Below, in pieces: positions 8,210 through 16,523 of a stretch of DNA of 47,261 nucleotides; position 1 is the stretch's first letter; each line of letters begins with the position of its first letter. The notes below the pieces were generated by a model. It was not told where the DNA came from and ran no database searches. It was given only the letters and a program-made list of their open reading frames with translations. The stretch is from positions 1 through 47,261 of the forward strand of contig DMCY01000022.1 of NCBI GenBank assembly GCA_003451675.1, in the 5' to 3' direction. Origin of the DNA: Candidatus Atribacteria bacterium (GTDB lineage Bacteria; Atribacterota; JS1; SB-45; 34-128). Made by a program: the position numbers and the translations under genes.

Positions 8210-8545
8210 ATGAGTGAAGAATTAAAAAAGTTAGGAACTCAAATGGGGAAATTGGGGAAGGAATTGCCTTCTGTAATGGGTGCTTTTATGAAGTTAGATC
8301 AAGAATGTGTGAAAGATGGCGTACTTAGCAACAAAACTAAAGAATTAATTGCTTTAGGGATAGGAATAGCTATAAGGTGTAAATATTGTATTCAATTTCA
8401 CGCTGCCGAAGCGGTAAAAGCAGGAGCGAATCGCGCAGAAATATTAGAAGCAGCTGGTGTCTCCGTATTTATGGGCGGCGGCCCTGCAGTTACTTATGCC
8501 GCGACGATTCTTTTAGAGGTACTAGATGAGTTAGACGTTAAATAA
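8210..8545 (+). CDS. AhpD-like / carboxymuconolactone decarboxylase family protein
   Basis: A helical 111-residue protein with the redox motif Cys57-x-x-Cys60-x3-His64 (RCKYCIQFHA), the active-site signature of AhpD-like alkylhydroperoxidases. It probably reduces peroxides or acts as a thiol oxidoreductase. True decarboxylase activity is unlikely because those enzymes lack the CxxC. AAAAGGAG precedes ATG 8210. It ends the stress region and is followed by a terminator. Confidence 0.85.
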   Translation: MSEELKKLGTQMGKLGKELPSVMGAFMKLDQECVKDGVLSNKTKELIALGIGIAIRCKYCIQFHAAEAVKAGANRAEILEAAGVSVFMGGGPAVTYAATILLEVLDELDVK

Positions 8546-8582
8546 GATTACCATAGTTTTCAATAATGTGGATATGTCTAAT

Positions 8583-8642
8583 AAAAGGGTTCTATGATTA
8601 ATTGTTTTGTATGATTCGTAATTATTCATAAAACCCTTTTTT
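8583..8642 (+). terminator. Terminator after the AhpD-like gene
   Basis: AAAAGGGTTCTATGA (8583-8597) pairs with TCATAAAACCCTTTT (8626-8640), one mismatch, 28-base loop, ending in six T to 8642. Confidence 0.8.
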
Positions 8643-8644
8643 AA

Positions 8645-8672
8645 TTGACAATATTAATAACTGCAGTATATT
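8645..8672 (+). promoter_or_regulatory. Promoter of the ABC exporter operon
   Basis: TTGACA at 8645-8650 and TATATT at 8667-8672 with 16-bp spacing, directly after the terminator T-run. The TTG that opens the longest reading frame is this -35 box. Confidence 0.65.
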
Positions 8673-8683
8673 ATAATGAAACA

Positions 8684-10414
8684 ATGTTAATTAGATTTAT
8701 TATTTCTTATTATAAAAAAGCCCCCCTTAAGATGTTGTTCGGATTTCTTATGCTGGTGGCAGTGGATATTGCCCAGCTTATTTCACCACGCATAGTCCAA
8801 CGAGCGATAGATTATATTATTGCTACTTACACCTCCTCCGGGAATAATTATTCTTATCTCGGAAAATTTACTCTCTTAATCTTTGCCCTGGCGATAGCCA
8901 TCGGAATTTTTAGATTTTTTTGGAGAATGATAATTATCGGAATGTCCCATTTTATCGAAATGGACTTTAAGAACAGACTGTTCAAACATCTGCTTTTGCT
9001 TTCCAATTCCTTTTTCACCAGAACAAAGATTGGAGATATCATGGCTCATATGACCAATGATATGACTGCGGTAAGAAGGGCCTGTGCCTTCGGAGTTATT
9101 GCTGGCTTTGACGCCGTCTTTCTTTTTTTAGCCACCCTCATATTTATGTTAACTCTTAATGCAAAACTTACCTTTTATGCTATGATACCCCTTCCTATAA
9201 TTGCCCTTATATCCTTATTCTTTGTAAGGATATTATTCAGAAAATTTAAAAGTGTGCAGGAGTCATTTTCTCTGTTGACTGAAAAAGTGCGGGAAATGAT
9301 ATCAGGGGTAAAGATTATACAGGCATTTCAGCAAGAAGAGCCAGAATCTAAAAATTTTGATAAATTAAGCCAGGAATATCTGGAGAAAAACATTTCTCTT
9401 ATCAAAATTTGGGGAACCATGTTCCCCTTGATAGCCTTATTTGCCGAGATAGGAATTGCGATAATCCTCTGGGTAGGAGGCCAACAAGTTATCCTTAATG
9501 AGCTTACTACCGGTGAATTAGTTGCCTTCTTTTCCTATATGGGGATTATTGTCTGGCCTATGATGGCAGTAGGAATGGTGACCAATGTATACCAGCGGGG
9601 AAACGCTTCTTATAAACGCATACTTGAACTCCTTGAAGAGAAGCCGAATATTTACGATGCCCCTGGTGCAGAGTATCATACCTTAAAAGGCAGCATAAAA
9701 CTGGAGGACATTTACTTTTCTTATGGGGAACAGGTTGTTCTGAATAATATAAATATTGATATAAAACAAGGGCAGTATATAGGAATATGTGGGAGGATAG
9801 GTTCCGGAAAAAGCATCATAGCCAGGTTGATTTTAAGGATTATCGAACCCCGGAAAGGGAGAATATTTTATGATTCTTTAGATTATAAAAAGATAAAGAT
9901 AGCAACAGTAAGGGATAGTATAGGATATATCCCTCAGGATTCTTTTCTTTTCTCAGATACCATAGAAGATAATGTCAGGTTTGGCAAACCCGATGCCACT
10001 TTGGAGGAGATAGTGGAGGCCTGCAAGGTTGCCTCGATACATAAGAATATAATGGAATTAAAAAATCAGTATAAAACAGTTGTGGGGGAGAAGGGGGTAA
10101 CCCTATCCGGGGGGCAAAAACAGAGATTGTGTATTGCCCGGGCGATTATCAGAAGACCCCAAATTCTTATTCTCGATGATGCCTTAAGTTCAGTGGATAC
10201 CAACACCGAAAAGGAGATTATCCGGAATTTAGGAAGTTATTCTAAAGGTATTACTACTATTGTAATATCACACCGCATATCTTCATTTATAAAAGCAGAT
10301 AATATATTTGTCCTGGATGGGGGAAGGATTGAAAACAGCGGTACTCACCGAGAACTGATTAAAAAATCCGATATTTATAAAAGTATTTACAAAATTCAAA
10401 AATTGGAAGAATAA
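8684..10414 (+). CDS. ABC exporter half-transporter, degenerate-site subunit
   Basis: Six membrane helices (about residues 1-310) followed by a nucleotide-binding domain: Walker A 370-377 (GRIGSGKS), signature 474-478 (LSGGQ), Walker B ending Asp498. The catalytic Glu position is Asp499 (LILDDALS), the degenerate site of heterodimeric exporters such as LmrCD and BmrCD. The partner follows three bases after the stop. The frame can be opened at TTG 8645, but that codon is the promoter -35 box. ATG 8684 (MLIRFIISYYKK) is therefore preferred; it has no visible Shine-Dalgarno and lies close to the predicted transcript start, so leaderless initiation is possible. Substrate unknown. Confidence 0.88.
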   Translation: MLIRFIISYYKKAPLKMLFGFLMLVAVDIAQLISPRIVQRAIDYIIATYTSSGNNYSYLGKFTLLIFALAIAIGIFRFFWRMIIIGMSHFIEMDFKNRLFKHLLLLSNSFFTRTKIGDIMAHMTNDMTAVRRACAFGVIAGFDAVFLFLATLIFMLTLNAKLTFYAMIPLPIIALISLFFVRILFRKFKSVQESFSLLTEKVREMISGVKIIQAFQQEEPESKNFDKLSQEYLEKNISLIKIWGTMFPLIALFAEIGIAIILWVGGQQVILNELTTGELVAFFSYMGIIVWPMMAVGMVTNVYQRGNASYKRILELLEEKPNIYDAPGAEYHTLKGSIKLEDIYFSYGEQVVLNNINIDIKQGQYIGICGRIGSGKSIIARLILRIIEPRKGRIFYDSLDYKKIKIATVRDSIGYIPQDSFLFSDTIEDNVRFGKPDATLEEIVEACKVASIHKNIMELKNQYKTVVGEKGVTLSGGQKQRLCIARAIIRRPQILILDDALSSVDTNTEKEIIRNLGSYSKGITTIVISHRISSFIKADNIFVLDGGRIENSGTHRELIKKSDIYKSIYKIQKLEE

Positions 10415-10416
10415 AG

Positions 10417-12474
10417 ATGAAAGAAGAAAAATTATATTCCGGCCTGGATAAAAAAATATTTTCCAAATTATGGCAATATGGAAAGCCATACGGAGGGAAG
10501 ATTCTTATCATATTCATTCTTATTCTGGCCATAAGCGGCATACAGATTGTCCTTCCCTTGATCACTAAAAATGTGGTAGATAATTATATTGAAAGAAGTT
10601 ATCTAAGGTTAATCCTTAATGACAAGACGGTTGAGATTACCGACAAATATAAGGCCTACCGGGTTAGGACCGATAATATTATTTTTCTCCCTTCAAACCT
10701 GTTAAGTAAAGATGAATATCTGGGGCTGCAGAAGGATTCACTTATCCTGCCGAAGAAGTATTTAATGATTAAAGATGAGGGGGGACTGGATAAGTTAAAG
10801 CAATATCAACTTAGTATCATCAAAACAGATAAGGGCAGTTTCATCCCTTATTCCGAAATGCAGAAAATTCCTTCAGACAACCTTAAGAACTTAAGACATG
10901 ATGATTTGAAAATGGTAAAACTGTTTGCCTTATTGTACGTGGGACTTCTTTTAGTTTCTTTTATTTTCAATTATTTCCAGGTAGTTATGATGGCCGTAGT
11001 CAGTGAAAGGGTGATGTATGACCTAAGGAGTAATCTGGTAAGACATTTAATGTCTCTTTCTCTGAACTTTTTTAATAATAATCCTATAGGAAGACTGGTA
11101 ACCAGGCTAACCAATGATGTTGATGCCTTAAGAGAAATGTTTACTGATGTCTTCGTCTATTCAGCCAAAGATCTTATTATGATAATAGGTATACTTATTA
11201 TCATATTCAGATTATCAACTCATTTAAGTCTGATAATATTTATTCTTGTTCCCGTAATTGTTATTATGCTCTACTTTTTTCAGAGATACGCCCGGGAGGC
11301 CTACGGAAAAGTAAGAATTGCTCTGGCCAAAGTGAATAGCTTTTTATCAGAAGCAATATCGGGAATTTTACTGATTCAGACTTTTAATCAAGAAGGTAGG
11401 TCTGAGGATGAATTTAATCAAATTGGTACAAATTATTATAATGCTAATATGCATCAACTGTTAATATTTTCTATATTCAGGCCATTAATTGATGTTTTAT
11501 CTTATTTTACCCTGGGTACAGTAATATATTTTGGAGGAAAAGGAGTACTGGGGGGAGAAATTTCCCTGGGGGTGCTTATTGCCTTTATATCCTATATCCA
11601 TATGTTTTTTAGGCCCATATTCGATTTTTCTGAAAGATACAATATATTACAATCGGCTATGGCTTCATCGGAACGAATATTTCTGCTTTTTGAGGAGAAT
11701 GACAAAATACATTCTCCCAGAGGTCCTAAACATCCCGCTAAAATTGAAGGAAGAGTAGAGTTCAGAAATGTATCTTTTGAGTATAAAAAGGATGAAAAAG
11801 TTATTAATAACGTGTCCTTTGTGGTTGAGCCGAACGAATCGGTGGCTTTCGTAGGGGCAACCGGGGCAGGGAAGACGACATTAATAAATCTTCTTTTGAG
11901 GTTCTATGAACCTACCGGAGGGGAAATTTTAATTGACGGAATCAACATAAAAGAGATGGATTTAAAAGTTTTAAGAAATTATTTCGGATTAGTTCTGCAG
12001 GATGTTTTTATGTTTGCCGGAGATATTAAATATAATATCATCCTTAACAACGAGGTAGAGGATAATAGGATGATCGAATATGCAAAATATGTTAATGCCC
12101 ACAATTTTATCAGGAAATTGAAGAAAAAATATGAAAATGTTGTATCTGAAGGAGGTTCAAATCTTTCTACCGGCCAGAGACAGCTCATCGCCTTTGCGAG
12201 GGCACTGGCCAAAGAACCCCGAATACTCATCCTTGATGAGGCTACCAGCAGTATAGACAGTGAAACCGAATATCTTATCCAGGATGCCATAAAGAAGATT
12301 ATGAAGGACAGAAGCAGTATAGCGATTGCCCATCGCTTGTCCACCATTCAGGATGTAAATAAAATATATGTTATGAGCAAAGGTAAGATCATAGAGAGCG
12401 GTACCCACTCCCAATTACTTGCCCAAAAGGGCTACTACTTCGAACTATACAAATTCCAATACCTAAAAACCTGA
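10417..12474 (+). CDS. ABC exporter half-transporter, catalytic subunit with extra loop domain
   Basis: A 685-residue partner to the upstream subunit. The NBD has Walker A 480-487 (GATGAGKT), a noncanonical signature LSTGQ at 583-587, and Walker B with the catalytic Glu608 (LILDEATS). About 110 residues are inserted between the first two membrane helices (roughly residues 45-155), as in LmrD and BmrD, where this loop forms an extracellular domain. The asymmetric pair therefore has one consensus and one degenerate ATP site. Known relatives export drugs or lipids. Start ATG 10417 follows the stop of the first subunit. The stop codon TGA (12472-12474) is part of a REP element. Confidence 0.9.
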   Translation: MKEEKLYSGLDKKIFSKLWQYGKPYGGKILIIFILILAISGIQIVLPLITKNVVDNYIERSYLRLILNDKTVEITDKYKAYRVRTDNIIFLPSNLLSKDEYLGLQKDSLILPKKYLMIKDEGGLDKLKQYQLSIIKTDKGSFIPYSEMQKIPSDNLKNLRHDDLKMVKLFALLYVGLLLVSFIFNYFQVVMMAVVSERVMYDLRSNLVRHLMSLSLNFFNNNPIGRLVTRLTNDVDALREMFTDVFVYSAKDLIMIIGILIIIFRLSTHLSLIIFILVPVIVIMLYFFQRYAREAYGKVRIALAKVNSFLSEAISGILLIQTFNQEGRSEDEFNQIGTNYYNANMHQLLIFSIFRPLIDVLSYFTLGTVIYFGGKGVLGGEISLGVLIAFISYIHMFFRPIFDFSERYNILQSAMASSERIFLLFEENDKIHSPRGPKHPAKIEGRVEFRNVSFEYKKDEKVINNVSFVVEPNESVAFVGATGAGKTTLINLLLRFYEPTGGEILIDGINIKEMDLKVLRNYFGLVLQDVFMFAGDIKYNIILNNEVEDNRMIEYAKYVNAHNFIRKLKKKYENVVSEGGSNLSTGQRQLIAFARALAKEPRILILDEATSSIDSETEYLIQDAIKKIMKDRSSIAIAHRLSTIQDVNKIYVMSKGKIIESGTHSQLLAQKGYYFELYKFQYLKT

Positions 12475-12494
12475 CAGGGGACGGTCCTCTGGCA
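12472..12494 (+). repeat. REP copy A (GGTCCTCT type)
   Basis: TGACAG, GGGA, loop CGG, TCCT, CTGGCA: an imperfect hairpin on the core CAGGGGACGGTCCTCTG. Its first three bases are the stop codon of the ABC gene. It is inverted relative to copy B on the other side of the first RAYT gene. Confidence 0.85.
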
Positions 12495-12564
12495 AGTTTT
12501 ATAAAAATATGTTATATTAATAATTATTCCTTATCACAATAAAAAATATTAAGGAGGGGGAATT

Positions 12565-13371
12565 TTGCCCAGACAAAAAAGAAAATTAGGGATAAGCAAG
12601 ATATACCATATAATAGCGAGAGGAAATGAAAGAAAAGATATATTTCTTGACGACGAAGACAAAAGTAAATTTATTCAAATTATTACCAATAAAAAAAAGA
12701 AAAACGAATACACTCTTTACGCATATTGTTTGATGAATAACCATTTACATTTGTTGTTCAAAGAAGAGGAAGATAATATTTCCAGGGCAATGAGAAGGAT
12801 TAATACTGCTTATGCTTATTACTTCAATAAAAAATATAATAGAGTTGGGCATGTGTTTCAGAATAGGTTTAGAAGTGAACCGGTGGAAGATGATCGTTAT
12901 CTAATATCATTAATACGGTATATTCATAATAATCCGGTTAAGGCTAAAATAGTAAATCAACCTCACCAATATAAATGGAGTAGCTGTTCGCTTTATCTAA
13001 AAGAGAAAAAAAGCATAATAGATAAAGAGGAGATCTTAAAGTTCTTTTCTCCTGATAGATCAAAAGCAATTCGCTTATTTGTCGAATTTTCTTGTCAACA
13101 AAATAATGATACTTTTATGGATTATAAAGAAGTATTTAGAGAAGTTAAAGAAATTACTAGTGTTGAAAAAGCCAAAGAGTATGCGTCAAGATATTTAAAA
13201 GAAAAAGGTTTACAAATAGAATCTTTAAAAGCTAAAGCAAATAAAGAATATAGAGATAAGTTAATAATAGAATTAACAGAAAAGACAAATCTTTCATACA
13301 GAGAGATAGCAAACATTTTAGGATTTAGTCGATGGCTTGTGATAAAGGGGAAGGGGGTTAAGAAAAAATGA
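12565..13371 (+). CDS. REP-associated tyrosine transposase (RAYT 1)
   Basis: A single-copy type Y1 transposase of the RAYT group, related to IS200 TnpA, which nicks single-stranded DNA at REP hairpins. The HxH metal motif is His60-x-His62 (MNNHLHLL) and the likely nucleophile is Tyr119 (RYIHNNPVKA). A C-terminal helix-turn-helix follows (LSYREIANILGFSRW). Start is TTG 12565 behind AAGGAGGGGG. Inverted REP copies of the GGTCCTCT subtype lie at both ends, with no other IS structure. Its TGA overlaps the ATG of the next gene (ATGA), and that ATG lies beside REP copy B. It is 268 residues, close in layout to RAYT 2 but clearly diverged. Confidence 0.9.
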   Translation: MPRQKRKLGISKIYHIIARGNERKDIFLDDEDKSKFIQIITNKKKKNEYTLYAYCLMNNHLHLLFKEEEDNISRAMRRINTAYAYYFNKKYNRVGHVFQNRFRSEPVEDDRYLISLIRYIHNNPVKAKIVNQPHQYKWSSCSLYLKEKKSIIDKEEILKFFSPDRSKAIRLFVEFSCQQNNDTFMDYKEVFREVKEITSVEKAKEYASRYLKEKGLQIESLKAKANKEYRDKLIIELTEKTNLSYREIANILGFSRWLVIKGKGVKKK

Positions 13372-15395
13372 CAGAGGACCGTCCCCTAGTATGTTTTTCG
13401 GTGTGTCCTAAGGATTGCTTTGGTTCCTGTTCGTTGGAGGTTAATGTAGAAAAAGGAAAGATAATAAAAGTTAGAGGAAATCGCAATAGTCCGGTAAATC
13501 AGGGTAGAATATGCGTTAAAGGGATGGACTATCCGAATATGGTCTATGGCCCGGATAGATTATTATATCCTCTTCAGAGAATTGGCAAGCGAGGTAAAGG
13601 GGAATTTGAGAGAATTAGCTGGGAGCAGGCTTTAGATACAATTTATGAAAAGTTGAAAAATTTGAGAGGGCAGTATGGACCGGAGTCAGTTTTATATTAT
13701 AATAGATTTGCTAATTTGGGTGTGGTGAAAAATTGTGCTTATGGTTTCTGGTATCAGTTTGGCGGTTTTACTTCCACTTACGGCGGCTTGTGTGATTCTG
13801 CTGCCCAGGAAGCAATTACGTTAACTTATGGAGAAGTAAAACACAATAAAATTTCTGACCTGAAAAACTCAAAATTAATAATATTATGGGGCTCAAATCC
13901 CGCTTATACCAATATTCATATAATGCATCATATAAATAAGGCGGTGGATAAGGGAGCAAAATTAATAACTGTTGATATAAGAGAAAATGAGTCGGGAAGC
14001 AAAAGTAATTTATATTTACATCCTCGGCCGGGGACTGATGGTTGTCTTGCCCTGGGGATAGCTAATCAACTCATTGAAAATAAATTAATAAACCATAATT
14101 TTATTGACCAACATACTTTTGGTTTTGCCGAGTTTAAAGAATTAGTAAAAGATTATCCTTTGGGAAAAGTTTCTGATACAACCGGAATTCCTCTGCATAA
14201 AATTGATAACATAATAAATTATATAAAGGAGAGTCCCGAGTATGCCCTTATCTGTGGGATGGGGGTGCAAAGATGTACTAATGCAGGGCAAACGGTAAGA
14301 GCTATTTCTCTTCTGCCGGTATTAACCGGAAGTATCGGAAAAAAGGGTTGTGGTTTTTACTTTAGTGATAGGCAGTCCCCTGAATTAAATTGGCCTTTTT
14401 TCCCTCCCAAACCAGAGAAAATTCGTAATTCAATTTCGGTAGCAAAACTGGCTAGCGGGATGAACAATCAAGTTGACCCTCCGGTAAAAGCTATGTGGAT
14501 TGAGCAGGCAAACCCTATGACCAGTAATCCTGATATTAATCAACTTTCGGGGGCAATGAATAAATTAGAATTTATCGTGGTTGCCGATCTTTTTTTAACC
14601 GATACCGCCAGAATGGCAGATATAGTTTTGCCCGCAGTTTCGATGTATGAGTATTATGATTTGATAAGCGCGTATGGTCATTCTTATATTCAACTTCAAC
14701 AAAAAATAATTGACCCTCCTGGGGAATGTAAACACGAAAGTGAAATATATAGATTTTTAGGTAAAAAATTTGGGTTTAATTTAGATTATTTACCGGAAAA
14801 TAATTTGAATACTATAGAAAAAATAATCAGCAGTTCTAATTTAAATACCGATATTAAAAAATTAAAAGAAAAGCCCTATCTTCAGCCTGACTATCAAGAA
14901 ATTGCCTTTAGTGATTTTAAATTCATTACTTCCACCGGTAAGATAGAATTTTACTCTCAGCAGACGAAAGATCGATGGGGACAAAATCCCTTACCTTTTT
15001 ATTATGAACCAATGGAAAATAAATATTCTTTCCCTGAGCTTTATGCTAAATATCCTTTAACCTTTATAAGTGCTCATGCCTTAAATAAGATGAATTCTCA
15101 ATTTTCAAGTAGAGAAATTTCCCAGGAAGAACCCTTTATCTGGATTAATCCTGAGGATGCAGAAAACAGAGGAATTAATGATGGTGAGAAGGTAAAAATA
15201 TACAACGAGAGAGGCAATTTAATTTTAAGGGCTATTCTTACCGAAAAAGTTCCCTCGGGAATTGTATATACCTATTTTGGCTGGTGGGATGGAGTACACC
15301 AGGCCAACCTCAATAAACTCACCGGAGAATATATAAGTGATATAGGATATGGAACCGCATTTCACAATTGTTTAGTTGAAATTAAAAAAGTGTAA
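13368..15395 (+). CDS. Molybdopterin oxidoreductase (DMSO reductase family)
   Basis: A 675-residue enzyme binding a bis-MGD Mo/W cofactor and one 4Fe-4S cluster: Cys13, Cys17, Cys21 and Cys49 (VCPKDCFGSC ... GRICVKG). Cofactor regions include LWGSNPAYTN and WIEQANPMTSNPD, and the C-terminal dinucleotide-binding domain begins near PLTFISAH. The metal ligand may be Cys or Ser in GGLCDSAAQ; I cannot decide. There is no Tat signal and no adjacent Fe-S or membrane subunit, so it looks cytoplasmic and the substrate is unknown. Its first eight residues (MTEDRPLV) are encoded by REP copy B, and the start overlaps the RAYT stop as ATGA. Thus its translation may be coupled to the transposase. Confidence 0.88.
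   Translation: MTEDRPLVCFSVCPKDCFGSCSLEVNVEKGKIIKVRGNRNSPVNQGRICVKGMDYPNMVYGPDRLLYPLQRIGKRGKGEFERISWEQALDTIYEKLKNLRGQYGPESVLYYNRFANLGVVKNCAYGFWYQFGGFTSTYGGLCDSAAQEAITLTYGEVKHNKISDLKNSKLIILWGSNPAYTNIHIMHHINKAVDKGAKLITVDIRENESGSKSNLYLHPRPGTDGCLALGIANQLIENKLINHNFIDQHTFGFAEFKELVKDYPLGKVSDTTGIPLHKIDNIINYIKESPEYALICGMGVQRCTNAGQTVRAISLLPVLTGSIGKKGCGFYFSDRQSPELNWPFFPPKPEKIRNSISVAKLASGMNNQVDPPVKAMWIEQANPMTSNPDINQLSGAMNKLEFIVVADLFLTDTARMADIVLPAVSMYEYYDLISAYGHSYIQLQQKIIDPPGECKHESEIYRFLGKKFGFNLDYLPENNLNTIEKIISSSNLNTDIKKLKEKPYLQPDYQEIAFSDFKFITSTGKIEFYSQQTKDRWGQNPLPFYYEPMENKYSFPELYAKYPLTFISAHALNKMNSQFSSREISQEEPFIWINPEDAENRGINDGEKVKIYNERGNLILRAILTEKVPSGIVYTYFGWWDGVHQANLNKLTGEYISDIGYGTAFHNCLVEIKKV
13369..13391 (-). 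repeat. REP copy B (GGTCCTCT type)
   Basis: Reverse-oriented copy of the REP core, here reading TGACAGAGGACCGTCCCC on the plus strand. It contains the stop of RAYT 1 and the first codons of the molybdopterin oxidoreductase. Confidence 0.85.
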
Positions 15396-15435
15396 AAATA
15401 CAGGGGGCATCCCCTTTGCCCATGGGAGGGAGTAA

Positions 15436-16002
15436 ATGAAATTTTTAGATTTAGTGAAAACCAGGCAAAGTGTAAGAAAATATCTGGATAAACCCGTTGA
15501 GAGAGAGAAGATTGAGCGGTGTCTGGAGGCAGCGCGGCTTGCACCTTCTGCCAGCAATTCCCAGCCCTGGAGCTTTATCGTAGTAGATGACACAAAACTA
15601 AAAGAAGCGGTAGCCAAAGAAACATTTAGTCAACTTATATCTTTCAATCGATTTTCCCTGCAAGCATCTGTTTTAATTATATTAATTTCGGAAAGATCAG
15701 GCTTTTTAAACAAAGTTGCGGAAGCAATCAAAGATAAACAATTTAGCCTTATTGATATCGGAATTACTGCTGAACATTTTTGTCTTCAGGCAGCAGAAGA
15801 AGGATTGGGAACTTGCATGATGGGGTGGTTTAACGAAAAAGGGGTAAAAAAGTTACTTAATATTCCTTCCGCTAAAAGGGTAGAGCTTATTATAACTATG
15901 GGTTATCCGGAATCTAACCAAATACGCCCTAAAAAACGAAAAGAGATAGACCAAATCAGAAGTTACAATAGTTATGGTGGTTACAGAAATGAAAAAGACT
16001 AA
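15436..16002 (+). CDS. Nitroreductase-family FMN enzyme
   Basis: An NAD(P)H-dependent flavoenzyme of 188 residues. The FMN phosphate contact motif Arg10-x-Ser12-x-Arg14 (KTRQSVRKY) and PSASNSQPW are typical, as is GLGTCMMGW in the C-terminal half. Substrates of such short members are often quinones or nitro compounds, here unknown. GGGAGGGAG precedes the ATG. Upstream, at 15404-15414, a small GGGG-CAT-CCCC hairpin lies between this gene and the oxidoreductase. Confidence 0.88.
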   Translation: MKFLDLVKTRQSVRKYLDKPVEREKIERCLEAARLAPSASNSQPWSFIVVDDTKLKEAVAKETFSQLISFNRFSLQASVLIILISERSGFLNKVAEAIKDKQFSLIDIGITAEHFCLQAAEEGLGTCMMGWFNEKGVKKLLNIPSAKRVELIITMGYPESNQIRPKKRKEIDQIRSYNSYGGYRNEKD

Positions 16003-16462
16003 TGCTTCCAGAATTTTAGATAAATTGAAAATTCCTTATGAAATTTTAGAATATGAAGTGGACGAGCAGGACCTTGGTGCAGAAAATGCCGCTCGAAAGA
16101 TGGGGCAGCCCTTAAAACAGGTATTTAAAACACTGGTAATTCGAGGGGATAGAACCGGAATATTAGTGGCCTGTATCCCCGGAGGGGCGGAACTTAACCT
16201 GAAGGCCCTTGCCTCTATAAGTGGAAATAAAAAAATAGCTATGGTCCATTTAAAAGAGATAAAATCATTAACCGGTTATATTCGGGGAGGCGTCTCGCCT
16301 TTAGCAATGAAAAAAAATTATCCCACCTATATCGATGAAAGTGCCTTCCAATTTCCTTTTATTATATTCAGTGCGGGAGTTCGAGGTTTACAATTAAAGG
16401 TTGGTCCTAATGATTTATTAAAGGCAATGCGATTAATTTCTGCTAAATTAACTATGAGATGA
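15989..16462 (+). CDS. YbaK/EbsC-type aminoacyl-tRNA deacylase
   Basis: A family that hydrolyses mischarged tRNA, for YbaK Cys-tRNA(Pro). The typical features are a Lys-containing strand (LKQVFKTLVIRG), a Gly-rich loop (CIPGGAELNLK) and the ending GVRGLQLKVGPNDLLK. The frame is open from ATG 15974, but ATG 15989 (MKKTNASRILDK) matches family starts better and has GGTGG eight bases upstream. It overlaps the nitroreductase end by 14 bp, so the two are co-translated. Confidence 0.88.
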   Translation: MKKTNASRILDKLKIPYEILEYEVDEQDLGAENAARKMGQPLKQVFKTLVIRGDRTGILVACIPGGAELNLKALASISGNKKIAMVHLKEIKSLTGYIRGGVSPLAMKKNYPTYIDESAFQFPFIIFSAGVRGLQLKVGPNDLLKAMRLISAKLTMR

Positions 16463-16523
16463 TTTTTATCGGACTACGGAGGAATTTTTAGATAAACATC
16501 TCAGCGAAGGGTAAAATAAAAAA

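Noticed and set aside
8645..8683. TTG start of the ABC exporter
   Set aside because: The codon is the -35 box of a good promoter and no ribosome binding site precedes it.
16463..16523. Short frame ending TEEFLDKHLSEG before addB
   Set aside because: Too short to assign and lacks a start; no feature called.
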